Source: Acidimicrobiaceae bacterium (GTDB taxonomy: Bacteria > Actinomycetota > Acidimicrobiia > Acidimicrobiales > RAAP-2). From it: a stretch of 62,203 nucleotides of DNA. A program made the position numbers and the translations under genes. The number at the start of each line of letters is the position of its first letter. Position 1 is the stretch's first letter. The notes below the pieces were generated by a model, which saw only the letters and a program-made list of their open reading frames with translations, searched no databases and was not told where the DNA came from. The stretch lies in assembly GCA_003133685.1 (NCBI GenBank), contig PKYQ01000023.1, positions 92,195 to 154,397 on the forward strand, written 5' to 3'. Shown in pieces: positions 17,961 through 27,543 of this stretch.

Positions 17961-18751
17961 GCCCCAGCGTGATGGGCATTGTCAACGTAACGCCGGACTC
18001 GTTCTTTCCCGAATCACGCACCCTCACTACGGCCGACGCCGTGCGCCGGGGGAGAGCGCACTTCGACGCCGGCTGTGACATCGTCGACGTGGGCGGCGAG
18101 TCCACCAGGCCGTGCGCCACCCCGGTCGCGCCCGACGAGGAGATCGCGCGCGTGGTGCCGGTCATCGCCGCGTTGGGCGCCTACGGACCGGTCTCGGTCG
18201 ACACGCAAAAGGAGTCCGTGGCCCGGGCGGCGATTGCGGCGGGCGCGAGCGTCCTCAACGACGTGTCGAGCACGTTGGTCGACGTGGCCGGGGAACTGGG
18301 CGTGGGCTACGTCGCCCTGCACCGCCAGGGCGACTCGACGGTGATGCAAGTCGATCCGACCTACGAGGACGTCGTGGGCGAGATCGCCGAGTTCTTGTCC
18401 TCAATGGCGCAACGCGCGAAGCGCGCGGGTGTCACCACACTGTGGCTCGATCCCGGCATCGGATTCGGCAAGACCACCGAGCACAACATCGCGCTCCTAG
18501 CCCACGTGTCGAACTTCGTGGCACTCGCGCGCGACTTCGACGCCGGCGTCTTGATCGGCACGAGTCGCAAGCGCTTCCTCGGCGACTTCGGGGGAGAGCG
18601 GCTCGACGTGGACCAACGATTGGAGGGTTCCATCGCCACCGAGGCGTGGGCCCTCTTGCAGGGTGTCAGTATGGTACGAGTACACGACGCGGGGGCGGCC
18701 GTTCAGCTCCGTGAGCTGCTCGTGCGTCCCGTCGAGGAGGTAGTCGCGTGA
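17951..18751 (+). CDS. folP: Dihydropteroate synthase
   Basis: This 266-residue TIM-barrel enzyme joins 6-hydroxymethyl-dihydropterin diphosphate to p-aminobenzoate and is the sulfonamide target. Family motifs are [13 protein letters not shown] at the N-terminus, [18 protein letters not shown] and GTSRKRFLG. The reading frame is open further upstream inside folE, but ATG 17951 places the first motif at the normal distance. The stop overlaps the next gene by 4 nt (GTGA). Confidence 0.95.
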   Translation: MALSPSVMGIVNVTPDSFFPESRTLTTADAVRRGRAHFDAGCDIVDVGGESTRPCATPVAPDEEIARVVPVIAALGAYGPVSVDTQKESVARAAIAAGASVLNDVSSTLVDVAGELGVGYVALHRQGDSTVMQVDPTYEDVVGEIAEFLSSMAQRAKRAGVTTLWLDPGIGFGKTTEHNIALLAHVSNFVALARDFDAGVLIGTSRKRFLGDFGGERLDVDQRLEGSIATEAWALLQGVSMVRVHDAGAAVQLRELLVRPVEEVVA

Positions 18752-19248
18752 GGGGCAAGTGGGCTGCGGGTATCGAGCCGAGAAGTTTCACCTGGGTATA
18801 CAAGGGGATTCTGGCGGTCTCGGAGCGGCCGGGTGGCTCGACCACCGTGCACCGCCGGGTTCGCCGCGACGAGGAGTTGCTCTGGTTGAAGCATCAGGGC
18901 TTCGGACGGGTCATCTCGATCCTGCCGGTGATGCAGAACCTCAGCGCCTATTTCGAACACGGCCTCACCGCGAGTCACTACGCGCTGCGCGGCGGTCCGC
19001 AACAGCGCGAGGTCCTCGAGGCCTGCTACCTGGACCTCGCGAATTCGATGTCGAATAAGACCATGGTCCTGTTGCACAGCGACGAGGTTTCGGACCGACT
19101 GCTCGGCGTGATCGCCGGCTACCTCGTATGGAGCCAGCGCGTCCCGAACGTTCCCTTAGCGATCGCCTACGTGGAGCGACTCTTCAAACGGTCGATCGGT
19201 CCGGACGGTCGAACCGTGTTGTTCGACCTGCCTGAGGTGACCGCGTGA
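18748..19248 (+). CDS. Dual-specificity-phosphatase-fold protein with Ser in place of catalytic Cys
   Basis: This 166-residue protein resembles a small dual-specificity/tyrosine phosphatase. The early segment ILAVSERPGG, the DEELLWLKHQGFGRVISIL strand-helix and a late phosphate-loop position are in the family order. The loop reads H110-S111-DEVSD-R117, which is HCx5R with the catalytic Cys replaced by Ser, so classical phosphatase activity is unlikely. It is locked in the folate operon by 4-nt overlaps with folP and folB, at a stage where dihydroneopterin triphosphate must lose phosphates. It could be a pseudophosphatase, a binding protein, or a changed phosphohydrolase. The fold assignment is by eye only. 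Confidence 0.5.
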   Translation: MRGKWAAGIEPRSFTWVYKGILAVSERPGGSTTVHRRVRRDEELLWLKHQGFGRVISILPVMQNLSAYFEHGLTASHYALRGGPQQREVLEACYLDLANSMSNKTMVLLHSDEVSDRLLGVIAGYLVWSQRVPNVPLAIAYVERLFKRSIGPDGRTVLFDLPEVTA

Positions 19249-19610
19249 ACGACGTGATTGAGCTGCGCGAACTGCGCTGCAGCGCGGTCGTGGGCGTGTT
19301 GGCCGAGGAACGCGAACGGGCCCAACCACTCGTCTTCGACCTCGATCTGGTGCGGCCCTTCGAAGAAGCGGCCATCAATGACGACATCGTCGAAACCACG
19401 AACTACGCCGACGTCTTGAGCCTCACCACCCGCACCGCGACCGAAGGTCGCTACCTCTTGCTCGAGACACTGGCCTACCGCGTCGCCTACGAGGTCCTCG
19501 CGTTGGACGAAGAGATTGCGTCGGTCACGGTGTCGGTGCGCAAGGTTCGACCACCGGTGGTGGAGGACGTCGCCTCGGTCGGCGTGCGCTGCACCGTTCA
19601 TCGCCCCTAG
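19245..19610 (+). CDS. folB: Dihydroneopterin aldolase
   Basis: This 121-residue tunnel-fold protein opens with DVIELRELRCSAVVGVLAEERERAQPL, the usual FolB pattern (xLxGLRxxxxHGVxxxERxxxQ). It ends with VSVRKVRPPV, the KP-containing catalytic region in modified form. It cleaves 7,8-dihydroneopterin to 6-hydroxymethyl-dihydropterin and glycolaldehyde. GTG 19245 overlaps the preceding stop by 4 nt, and its TAG overlaps folK by 1 nt. Confidence 0.9.
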   Translation: MNDVIELRELRCSAVVGVLAEERERAQPLVFDLDLVRPFEEAAINDDIVETTNYADVLSLTTRTATEGRYLLLETLAYRVAYEVLALDEEIASVTVSVRKVRPPVVEDVASVGVRCTVHRP

Positions 19611-20077
19611 TGCACCGGGCCTATCTCTCGTTGGGATCGAACATCGGTGATCGTGGCGAACACCTCGCGACCGGCGTCGAGATCGTCGTCGAGAAGGACA
19701 TCTTCCGTGTCTCGTCGGTGTACGAAACCGAGCCCGTCGGCGGCGGGGCCCAAGACGACTACTGGAACATGGTCGTCGAACTCACGACGAGTGCCAGTGC
19801 GTACGAACTGCTCTCGCGCGCCCGTCGCGCGGAAGAGGCTGGTGGTCGGATCCGTGCGCAACGATGGGGTCCGCGAACCCTCGACGTCGACGTGCTGCTC
19901 GTGGGTGAAGAGCGCAGTGACGACCCGGAGATTGTGGTGCCGCATCCGCGCATGTACGAGCGCTCCTTCGTGCTCGTTCCACTGCACGAACTGGCGCCGG
20001 CACTGGTGAGCGAGGCGCAGTTGGGCGCGGGCGTTGGGGCGGTCACGCGACTCGGTACACTCGATTCGTTGCACTAG
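19610..20077 (+). CDS. folK: 6-hydroxymethyl-dihydropterin pyrophosphokinase
   Basis: This 155-residue HPPK has the motifs YLSLGSNIGDRGEHL at the N-terminus, SSVYETEPVGG, and RWGPRTLDVDVLLVGE with the two magnesium-binding Asp residues, then HPRMYERSFVLVPL. It transfers diphosphate from ATP to the pterin before FolP acts. The GTG start overlaps the folB stop by 1 nt. It completes the folE-folP-folB-folK set. Confidence 0.95.
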   Translation: MHRAYLSLGSNIGDRGEHLATGVEIVVEKDIFRVSSVYETEPVGGGAQDDYWNMVVELTTSASAYELLSRARRAEEAGGRIRAQRWGPRTLDVDVLLVGEERSDDPEIVVPHPRMYERSFVLVPLHELAPALVSEAQLGAGVGAVTRLGTLDSLH

Positions 20078-20122
20078 AAACCGAACGGCACCCGCGAGGG
20101 GCTGGAACGGAGAGGAGCACTG

Positions 20123-20836
20123 ATGAATATCTCAATTGTTGGCGCCGGTCGTGCGGGCTCGTCCTTCGCCACCGCCCTGGAGCGCGTTGGCCACCACGTC
20201 GAGTTGGTGCACCACGACGACGTCTCGTCGATTGGCGATTCTTCGCTCGTCATCCTCTGCGTGCCGGACGACGCCATTTCAAGCGTCGCCGCGTCGATTG
20301 CGCTCAGCGAGGATCGCGTCATCGCGCACGTCGCCGGTTCGCGCAACCTCGACGTCCTCGCGCCCCATCCTCGCGTCGGGTCACTCCATCCCCTGATGGC
20401 CCTGCCGTCGGAGGATGGCGCCGACCGACTGATTGGCGCCACGTACTGCGTGGCCGGCGATGACGTGGTTCGCGAGGTGGCGCTGTCCTTGGCGGGACGA
20501 GTCATCACGTTGCGCGACGATCAGCGAACGATTTATCACGCGGCCGCCGTGGTCGCGTCGAATCACCTCGTGGCCCTGATGGGTCAGGTCCGTACGCTCG
20601 CCGAATCGATCGGGCTTTCGCTGGAGGATTTCTTGCCGTTGGCCGAACAGACGCTGATCGACGTCGCGCGCTTGGGTCCGGGCGACGCCCTCACGGGTCC
20701 CGCCTCGCGCGGTGACATGGCGACGATCGACGCGCACCTCGCGGCGATGCCGGAATCGGAACGCTCGACGTACGTGGCGCTCGCCAACGCGGCCTTCGAG
20801 CTTTCCGAACTTCGCCGCGCACAATCACGGGCCTGA
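20123..20836 (+). CDS. Rossmann-fold/DUF2520 protein next to panC
   Basis: This 237-residue protein has an N-terminal NAD(P)-binding motif, ISIVGAGRAGSSFATAL, and a helical DUF2520 domain from about residue 120 (IYHAAAVVASNHLVALMGQ). The same gene type precedes panC in mycobacteria. The fold resembles ketopantoate or 6-phosphogluconate-type reductases, and its place before panC makes a ketopantoate reductase role plausible but unproven. The start has a good Shine-Dalgarno sequence (GGAGAGG) in the 45-nt gap after folK. Its stop overlaps panC by 1 nt. Confidence 0.75.
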   Translation: MNISIVGAGRAGSSFATALERVGHHVELVHHDDVSSIGDSSLVILCVPDDAISSVAASIALSEDRVIAHVAGSRNLDVLAPHPRVGSLHPLMALPSEDGADRLIGATYCVAGDDVVREVALSLAGRVITLRDDQRTIYHAAAVVASNHLVALMGQVRTLAESIGLSLEDFLPLAEQTLIDVARLGPGDALTGPASRGDMATIDAHLAAMPESERSTYVALANAAFELSELRRAQSRA

Positions 20837-21690
20837 TGCGCGTCATCAGTGAGGTCGAGGAGTGGCGGTCATTTACCGACGCGCAGCGCGCCGCCGGTCG
20901 CCGCGTCGGCCTGGTGCCGACGATGGGCGCGTTGCACGCCGGGCACTCGTCTCTCTTCGAGGCCGCCAAGAATCGAGGTGACGTGGTGATCGCGACCTCG
21001 TTCGTGAATCCCCGTCAGTTCGAGGACCACGACGATCTCGCGCGTTATCCGCACACGCCCGAGAACGACCGCTCCGTCGCCGAAGCCCACGGCGTCGACT
21101 GCCTCGTCGAGCCAACGCTCTCCGCGATGTGGCCCGCCTATCCCGACCCGACTCCCACGACGGTCAGCGTGCGCGGTCTGAGCGACGTCTTTGAAGGCGT
21201 CGCTCGACCCGGTCACTTCGACGGCGTGGCGAGCGTCGTGGCGAAACTATTGATCGTGACCGGACCGTGTCGCGTCTACTTCGGTGAGAAGGACTTCCAG
21301 CAACTGGCCGTCATCCGTCAGATGGTGCACGACCTCTCGTTCGGCGTCGAGGTCGTGGGATGCGCCATCGTGCGCGACGCCGACGGCCTGGCACTGTCGA
21401 GCCGCAACGTGCGACTGAGCGAGGACGCCCGGCGTCGCGCCCTCGCGCTCTCTCGGGCCATCGCGCGCGTCGCCCAGGCACCGGCCACCGCGAGCGAGCA
21501 TCGACACGATTTGCGCGCGACGTTAGAGAGCGCCGACGCCGACGTCGTGTACGCCGAGGTCGTGGACCCCGTGACGTTTACGCCCTCGAGCGACACGGAC
21601 TCGGGCGACGCACGCGCACTCGTGGCGGCGCTCGTCGACGGGGTGCGACTGATTGACAACGGTCCGGTCCTACTTAAAGGAGAACAGTGA
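20836..21690 (+). CDS. panC: Pantoate--beta-alanine ligase
   Basis: This 284-residue enzyme condenses pantoate and beta-alanine with ATP to make pantothenate. Motifs are VPTMGALHAGHSSLFEAA (HIGH-type nucleotide site), FGEKDFQQLAVIRQMV, and GLALSSRNVRLS. It starts at ATG 20836, overlapping the DUF2520 stop. In many actinobacteria panD follows; here coaX comes directly, so beta-alanine supply must be encoded elsewhere. Confidence 0.96.
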   Translation: MRVISEVEEWRSFTDAQRAAGRRVGLVPTMGALHAGHSSLFEAAKNRGDVVIATSFVNPRQFEDHDDLARYPHTPENDRSVAEAHGVDCLVEPTLSAMWPAYPDPTPTTVSVRGLSDVFEGVARPGHFDGVASVVAKLLIVTGPCRVYFGEKDFQQLAVIRQMVHDLSFGVEVVGCAIVRDADGLALSSRNVRLSEDARRRALALSRAIARVAQAPATASEHRHDLRATLESADADVVYAEVVDPVTFTPSSDTDSGDARALVAALVDGVRLIDNGPVLLKGEQ

Positions 21691-22523
21691 TGCTGCTGGC
21701 CATGGATGTGGGCAACACCGAGACCGTCATCGGCCTCTTCGGACCCGAGACGCCCGGGACGCCCGACGCCATGGGCTTCGCGCGAGCCACCGACGAGCGC
21801 GGACTGGCATTTCACTGGCGAATCTCGACGGTCGCGGACCGCACGCCGGATGAGCACGCGATGGTGCTCACCCAACTGCTCGATCTCGAAGGCCTGGACC
21901 TGCGTACGGCCGTGACGGCGATCGCGATCTCCTCGTCGTCGCCCATGGCCAATACACAACTGCGCCGAATGGCGAATCGTTGGTTCTCGACACTCGACTT
22001 CACCGTGATCGGCCCCGGAACGAAATCGGGGATGCCGATCCTCTACGACAATCCCCGTGAGGTCGGACCGGACCGCATCGCGAATGCCGTGGGTGCCTAC
22101 GACCTCTATCCCGGCGCGTCGATCGTCGTCGACCTCGGGACGGCGACGGTCTTCGACGTGATCTCGGCCAAGGGTGAATACCTGGGTGGCGCCATCGCAC
22201 CGGGCGTGGCCATCTCACTCGACGCGTTGTACTCGCACGCCGCGGCGCTGCGCTCGGTCGAACTGGTTCGGCCCCGCTCGGTCATCGGTCGCTCGATGGT
22301 CGAATCGATCCAATCCGGTGTCCTCTACGGGTTTGCCGCCCAGGTCGACGGGATGATCGAACGCATCCTCGAAGAGCTCGGCGAAGCGACCGCCATCGCG
22401 ACCGGGGGCTTGGCCGGACTCATCGCGCCGCACACGAAACACGTCCAACACGTCGAACCGTGGCTGACCCTCCACGGATTGCGTATCGTTCATGAACGGA
22501 ATCATTCGGGAGACAATTCGTGA
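21690..22523 (+). CDS. coaX: Type III pantothenate kinase
   Basis: This roughly 277-residue ASKHA-fold kinase carries out the first step of CoA synthesis. Motifs are LLAMDVGNTETVIGLF (phosphate 1), DLGTATVFDVI (phosphate 2) and LGGAIAPGVAIS. ATG 21690 is preceded by AAAGGAGA at the right spacing; a GTG at 21687 is the alternative. It overlaps the panC stop by 1 nt and the lysS start by 4 nt. Confidence 0.95.
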   Translation: MLLAMDVGNTETVIGLFGPETPGTPDAMGFARATDERGLAFHWRISTVADRTPDEHAMVLTQLLDLEGLDLRTAVTAIAISSSSPMANTQLRRMANRWFSTLDFTVIGPGTKSGMPILYDNPREVGPDRIANAVGAYDLYPGASIVVDLGTATVFDVISAKGEYLGGAIAPGVAISLDALYSHAAALRSVELVRPRSVIGRSMVESIQSGVLYGFAAQVDGMIERILEELGEATAIATGGLAGLIAPHTKHVQHVEPWLTLHGLRIVHERNHSGDNS

Positions 22524-23923
22524 CAGTGCCGTATTCATTTGCCCACAACGCGTTCGCCGCGTCGCTCCAGAACAGCTACGACCACCTCGCCGACGGCGAG
22601 GAGTCGGGTGATTCAGTGAACGTCGCGGGTCGCCTGATGCTCCTGCGACGCCAGGGCAAGTTGGCCTTCGCCACGATGCGCGACTCCAGCGGCGAGATTC
22701 AGCTCTTCGCACTCGACGCGGTGACGTCAGACTTCGATGAGTTCACGAAACTCCACTTGGGCGACTGGGTCGGCGTCAGCGGCGAAGTGGTGCGAACGAA
22801 GCGCGGCGAACTGTCCGTGAAGGTGGCAACGTGGGTGACGCTGGCGACGGCGCAGCGCAACTTTGGTGACAAGTGGGCCGGCATCGCCGACTTCGACCTG
22901 CGCTATCGCCATCGCGAGGCCGACCTCTGGGCCAACCCGATGTCGCGCACGACGCTGAAGCGCCGCAATGACGTGACGCGCGCCGTGCGCGAGCGGTGTT
23001 GGGCGCAGGACTTCATGGAGGTCGAGACGCCGATCCTCAACGCAATCGCGTCGGGATCGGACGCGCGGCCGTTCGCCACCCACCACAACGCCCTCGACTC
23101 TGACTTCTATTTGCGCATCGCGCCCGAACTGTGGCTGAAGCGACTCGTCGTCGGGGGATTCGAGCGCGTGTTCGAGATCGGACGCGTCTTTCGCAACGAG
23201 GGCGTGAGTCCGCGCCACAACCCCGAGTTCACGATGCTCGAGATCTACGCCGCGTACTGGAACTACGAGGACATGATGACCTTCACCGAGGAGCTGACCG
23301 CCGGCGTGGCGATGGACGTGCTCGGCACGACCGAAGTCGAGTACCAGGGTCGCCCGTTCTCCTTCGCGGCGCCGTGGCCCCGTCGCACCATGGCCGAGCT
23401 CGCGAGTGAAGGGGTGGGCGAGGACGTGTCGGTCCATACGCCGCGAGAGAAACTCGCCCTGATGCTCCAAGAGCGCGGCGTCGAAGTGCACCGCGCGTGG
23501 GGGGCGGGACGGTGTCTGGCCGAACTGTTTGAAGCGACGTGTGAGACGTCATTGTGGAATCCGATCTTCGTCACGGACTTCCCGGTCGAGATCTCGCCGT
23601 TGGCGCGCCGACATCAGAGCGATCCGGACTTGGTGGAGCGTTTCGAGTCCTACGCCGCCGGGCGCGAACTCTCGAACGGTTTCTCTGAGTTGGTCGACCC
23701 GCGGGACCAACGGGCCCGTTTCGAGGATCAGGCCCGACTGGCCGCCGAAGGCGAACCGGAGACGATGCACATCGACGAGGACTACATCAAGGCGCTGGAG
23801 TGGGGACTTCCGCCGACGGCCGGTCTCGGACTCGGGATCGATCGACTGGCGATGTTGATCGCCGACGAGTCCAATATCCGAGAGGTCATCGCCTTTCCGA
23901 CGCTCAAACCGCTCAACGATTAA
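22520..23923 (+). CDS. lysS: Lysyl-tRNA synthetase, class II
   Basis: This 467-residue synthetase has an N-terminal OB-fold anticodon-binding domain (VNVAGRLMLLRRQGKLAFATMRD) and a class II catalytic core with motif 2 (FEIGRVFRNEGVSPRHNPEF) and motif 3 (GLGLGIDRLAML). The N-terminus is shorter than in E. coli LysS. GTG 22520 overlaps the coaX stop by 4 nt. It is convergent with the polyprenyl synthase gene, and the two stop codons overlap. Confidence 0.95.
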   Translation: MTVPYSFAHNAFAASLQNSYDHLADGEESGDSVNVAGRLMLLRRQGKLAFATMRDSSGEIQLFALDAVTSDFDEFTKLHLGDWVGVSGEVVRTKRGELSVKVATWVTLATAQRNFGDKWAGIADFDLRYRHREADLWANPMSRTTLKRRNDVTRAVRERCWAQDFMEVETPILNAIASGSDARPFATHHNALDSDFYLRIAPELWLKRLVVGGFERVFEIGRVFRNEGVSPRHNPEFTMLEIYAAYWNYEDMMTFTEELTAGVAMDVLGTTEVEYQGRPFSFAAPWPRRTMAELASEGVGEDVSVHTPREKLALMLQERGVEVHRAWGAGRCLAELFEATCETSLWNPIFVTDFPVEISPLARRHQSDPDLVERFESYAAGRELSNGFSELVDPRDQRARFEDQARLAAEGEPETMHIDEDYIKALEWGLPPTAGLGLGIDRLAMLIADESNIREVIAFPTLKPLND

Positions 23924-24897
23924 TACGTCGGCAGGTCTTCGAGCAGTGACTCGATGAGCGAGGCGAAGCCGATGCGCAACTTCTCACTCGGGAGCGCATT
24001 TAACGCGACGTGGGCCTGGGCGAGGTAGGTCTGGGCCGAAGCGATGGTTCGCTCGATGCCGTCGGTGGCGACGACGAGTTTGCGCGCGCGCTCTCGGTCC
24101 TCGTCATCCAAGATCGCACCTAAGACACCGCGAAGTTCTTCGCCGACGTTGGCGTCGCGCAGGGCGAAGATCGTCGGCAGGTTGTAGATGCCCTCGGCGA
24201 GGTCCTGGCCGGCCGGTTTGCCCAACTCGTTGTCGGTGGCGATGACGTCCAGGATGTCATCGCGTAATTGGTAGATCATGCCGAAGCATCGCCCGAATTC
24301 GGTGAGCGCCTCGCGCTCTTCGACGGGTAGTTGCGCGGTCAGCGCACCGACGCGACAGCTGGACGCCATCAGGGCGGCGGTCTTGCCTTCGATGGCGCCG
24401 AAGTAGTCGGCTTCGGTGCGCTCAACGGAAAAGGCCGTTCGCACCTCCGAGACCTGACCTCGGGTCAGTGCGGCCAGGGTTCGCGCCAAGAGTCCCGCGA
24501 CGTCGGTACCGAGGTCGGCCGCGATGGCGGCCGAGCGGGCCATCAGGTAGTCGCCGGCGACGATCGCGATGAGGTTGCCGTAGCGCGCATTGACGCTGTC
24601 GACGTTGCGGCGAACTTCGGCTTCGTCCATGACGTCGTCGTGGTAGAGCGAGGCGAGGTGCATCAGCTCCAGCGCGACCCCGCCGAGCAGGTCCTCTTGG
24701 GTGGCCCCGCGCTCGCCGCTCGTCGCCGACGCGACCGCGAGTAGGGGTCGTAACCGCTTGCCACCGGCGTAAATGAGGTGGGTGGTGACCGAATCGAGGT
24801 ACGAGTCGCCGAAGATGACCGATTCGGCTAATAAAGTCTCCAACCTTCTGAGGTCGTCTTCGACCGATGCCAGTTGCAGTCGCTCGTGAGGGTTCAC
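23920..24897 (-). CDS. Long-chain polyprenyl diphosphate synthase
   Basis: This 325-residue trans-prenyltransferase extends FPP/GPP with IPP units to make a quinone side-chain precursor. The two Asp-rich motifs are present: DDVMD in LYHDDVMDEAEVRRN and DDILD in QLRDDILDVIATDNELGKPAGQD. The Lys-Arg of GGKRLRPLLAV is also visible. Residues before the first motif (LMHLAS) are not bulky aromatic ones at every position, consistent with a long product such as hepta- to nonaprenyl; the chain length is not certain. It stands alone on the minus strand. Confidence 0.9.
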   Translation of the reverse strand: MNPHERLQLASVEDDLRRLETLLAESVIFGDSYLDSVTTHLIYAGGKRLRPLLAVASATSGERGATQEDLLGGVALELMHLASLYHDDVMDEAEVRRNVDSVNARYGNLIAIVAGDYLMARSAAIAADLGTDVAGLLARTLAALTRGQVSEVRTAFSVERTEADYFGAIEGKTAALMASSCRVGALTAQLPVEEREALTEFGRCFGMIYQLRDDILDVIATDNELGKPAGQDLAEGIYNLPTIFALRDANVGEELRGVLGAILDDEDRERARKLVVATDGIERTIASAQTYLAQAHVALNALPSEKLRIGFASLIESLLEDLPTY

Positions 24898-25009
24898 GTT
24901 CCCACACTAATTGAGGGTCCGCGGGCCATTCTCTGTGGTCCGAGGGGTGGGAATCAATTGGCACACCTCACCGGTACACTTTTATGTATTGACGCACAAA
25001 GGATGACAA

Positions 25010-27514
25010 TTGTTCGAACGATTTACTGACCGTGCCCGCCGAGTACTTGTGCTCGCGCAGGAAGAAGCACGTGACCTCAACCACGCATTCATCGGCACCG
25101 AGCACATACTGCTCGGACTGATTCGCGAGGGTGAGGGCGTCGCAGCCAAGGCGTTGGACGCCCTGGGGGTCACCTTCGACGTCGTGCGCGAGAAGGTCGA
25201 AGAGGCGATCGGCGCGAACACCAATCCTTCGCCGGGATCGCCGCCGTTCACGCCGCGCGCGAAGAAGGTTCTCGAGCTCTCGCTACGCGAAGCCCTGCAA
25301 CTGGGACATTCCTACATCGGCACCGAGCACATGCTGCTCGGGCTGGTGCGCGAGGGCGACGGTGTCGCGGCCCAGGTCTTGAGCGACCTCGGGGCCGACA
25401 TGGCTCGGGTTCGCACGCAAGTGATTCAGATGATGTCCGGTCAGGCCGGCAAGGAATCGGGCGGCCAAAGCCCGTCCGGCAGCCAGAAGAGCGACCCCGA
25501 AGGCGCGGGCGGCTCGGCCGTCCTCGACCAGTTCGGTCGCAACCTCACGCAGTTCGCTCGCGAGGGCAAGCTCGACCCGCTGGTCGGACGTGAGAAGGAA
25601 GTCGAGCGCGTGATGCAGGTGCTCTCGCGTCGTACGAAGAACAACCCCGTCTTGATCGGCGAGCCCGGCGTTGGCAAGACCGCGATCGTCGAGGGTCTCG
25701 CCCAGAAGATCGTCGCCAACCAGGTGCCGGTCACCCTCGCGGACAAGCAGCTCTACACCCTCGACCTCGGCGCGCTCGTCGCCGGTAGTCGTTACCGCGG
25801 TGACTTCGAAGAGCGTTTGAAGAAGGTCTTGAAGGAGATTCGCACGCGCGGTGACATCATCTTGTTCATCGACGAGATTCACACGCTCGTCGGCGCCGGT
25901 GCCGCCGAGGGCGCCATTGACGCCGCCTCGATACTGAAGCCGATGCTCGCGCGCGGTGAACTCCAGACCATCGGCGCGACGACGATCGACGAATACCGCA
26001 AGCACATCGAGAAGGACGCCGCGCTCGAGCGACGATTCCAACCAGTGAAAGTCGAGCAGCCGTCGGTCGCCATGACGATCGACATCTTGAAGGGCCTGCG
26101 CGAGGTCTACGAAGAGTTCCACGCCGTCAAGATCACCGACCAGGCGTTGATCGCCGCGGCGAACCTCGCCGATCGCTACATCTCGGACCGATTCCTGCCC
26201 GACAAGGCGATCGACCTCATCGACGAGGCCGGCAGCCGCCTGCGTATTCGTCGCATGGACACGCCACCGCAGCAGAAGAAGTTCGACGAAGACATCATGC
26301 GCGTTCGCGCCGACAAAGAGAACGCGATGGCGAGCGGTGCGATCGAGCAGGCCAAGGCGCTCGAAGAACAAGAGCGCGAACTGATCGCCAAGCGCGCCGA
26401 GCTCGACCTGACGATCCAGGCGTCCGGCGGCGCGGTCTTTGACCTCGTCGACGAGGACACCATCGCCGAAGTGCTCGCGGTGTGGACCGGCATTCCGGTC
26501 TATCGCCTCACTGAAGAGGAGACCACGAAGCTCTTGCGCATGGAGGACGAACTCCACAAGCGCATCGTCGGACAAGACGAGGCCGTCATTTCGATCAGCC
26601 GCGCCATTCGACGCACGCGCGCCGGCCTGAAGGACCCCAAGCGTCCGGGCGGGTCGTTCATCTTCCTCGGACCGACCGGCGTCGGCAAGACCGAACTCGC
26701 CAAGACACTCGCGGAGTTCCTCTTCGACGACGAAGACGCGCTGATTCAGCTCGACATGTCGGAGTACATGGAGAAGCACTCGGTCAGTCGTCTGGTTGGT
26801 TCGCCCCCCGGCTACATCGGGTACGACGAGGGCGGTCAACTCACCGAAGCCGTTCGGCGCAAGCCCTTCTCCGTCGTGCTCTTCGACGAAGTCGAAAAGG
26901 CGCACCCCGACGTGTTCAACACGCTCTTGCAGATCCTCGAAGACGGCCGTCTCACCGACGCGCAGGGTCGCGCGGTGGACTTCAAGAACACGATCCTGAT
27001 CATGACCTCGAACCTCGGTACCGCGGACCTGCGAAAGGCGGCCATTGGTTTCGGCAAGGCCTCGGACGTCGCGGACTACGAGCGGATGAAGGAAAAGGTC
27101 CACACCGCCCTGAAGGCTCACTTCCGACCGGAGTTCCTCAACCGCATCGATGACACGATCGTCTTTCACGAGTTGAGCCGAGAAGAAGTGATCTCGATCG
27201 CCGACATGTTCATCGCGCGCTTGCGTGACCAATTGGCTGTCCAGGGACTCGGACTGGAATTGTCCGCCGCGGCCCAGGCCTTCCTCGCCGAAAAAGGCTA
27301 CGACCCCGAACTCGGTGCTCGTCCCCTTCGCCGGGCCGTGCAGCAGTACGTCGAAGACGCGCTGAGCGAAAAGATCCTCTTCAAGGAGTTCCACGCCGGT
27401 CAGACGATCGTCGGCGACATCGCCGAGGGCCCCGACGGACCGTACTTGACCTTCGAAGGAGTCGAGGGCCTACCGCCTTCGGTCGACTTCGAGGATCTCT
27501 CTGACAACGCCTAA
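25010..27514 (+). CDS. clpC: ATP-dependent Clp protease ATP-binding subunit ClpC
   Basis: This 834-residue AAA+ unfoldase works with ClpP. It has two N-terminal Clp repeats ([32 protein letters not shown]), a first AAA domain with Walker A GEPGVGKT (about 217-224), a middle coiled-coil/UVR region (about 420-470), a second AAA domain with GPTGVGKT (about 554-561), and a C-terminal D2-small domain. The start is TTG 25010, giving the family-standard [11 protein letters not shown] after a Shine-Dalgarno AAAGGA at 24998-25003; no ATG or GTG is usable there. It is probably the essential ClpC1-type unfoldase of actinobacteria. Confidence 0.96.
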   Translation: MFERFTDRARRVLVLAQEEARDLNHAFIGTEHILLGLIREGEGVAAKALDALGVTFDVVREKVEEAIGANTNPSPGSPPFTPRAKKVLELSLREALQLGHSYIGTEHMLLGLVREGDGVAAQVLSDLGADMARVRTQVIQMMSGQAGKESGGQSPSGSQKSDPEGAGGSAVLDQFGRNLTQFAREGKLDPLVGREKEVERVMQVLSRRTKNNPVLIGEPGVGKTAIVEGLAQKIVANQVPVTLADKQLYTLDLGALVAGSRYRGDFEERLKKVLKEIRTRGDIILFIDEIHTLVGAGAAEGAIDAASILKPMLARGELQTIGATTIDEYRKHIEKDAALERRFQPVKVEQPSVAMTIDILKGLREVYEEFHAVKITDQALIAAANLADRYISDRFLPDKAIDLIDEAGSRLRIRRMDTPPQQKKFDEDIMRVRADKENAMASGAIEQAKALEEQERELIAKRAELDLTIQASGGAVFDLVDEDTIAEVLAVWTGIPVYRLTEEETTKLLRMEDELHKRIVGQDEAVISISRAIRRTRAGLKDPKRPGGSFIFLGPTGVGKTELAKTLAEFLFDDEDALIQLDMSEYMEKHSVSRLVGSPPGYIGYDEGGQLTEAVRRKPFSVVLFDEVEKAHPDVFNTLLQILEDGRLTDAQGRAVDFKNTILIMTSNLGTADLRKAAIGFGKASDVADYERMKEKVHTALKAHFRPEFLNRIDDTIVFHELSREEVISIADMFIARLRDQLAVQGLGLELSAAAQAFLAEKGYDPELGARPLRRAVQQYVEDALSEKILFKEFHAGQTIVGDIAEGPDGPYLTFEGVEGLPPSVDFEDLSDNA

Positions 27515-27543
27515 AGTCACAGCCCGCTCATAGCCTCTCGAGA

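Noticed and set aside
25283-27394. A 703-residue open frame on the minus strand opposite clpC
   Set aside because: It is a product of the strong codon bias of clpC on the other strand. It has no recognisable domain and a His/Glu/Val-rich shadow composition.
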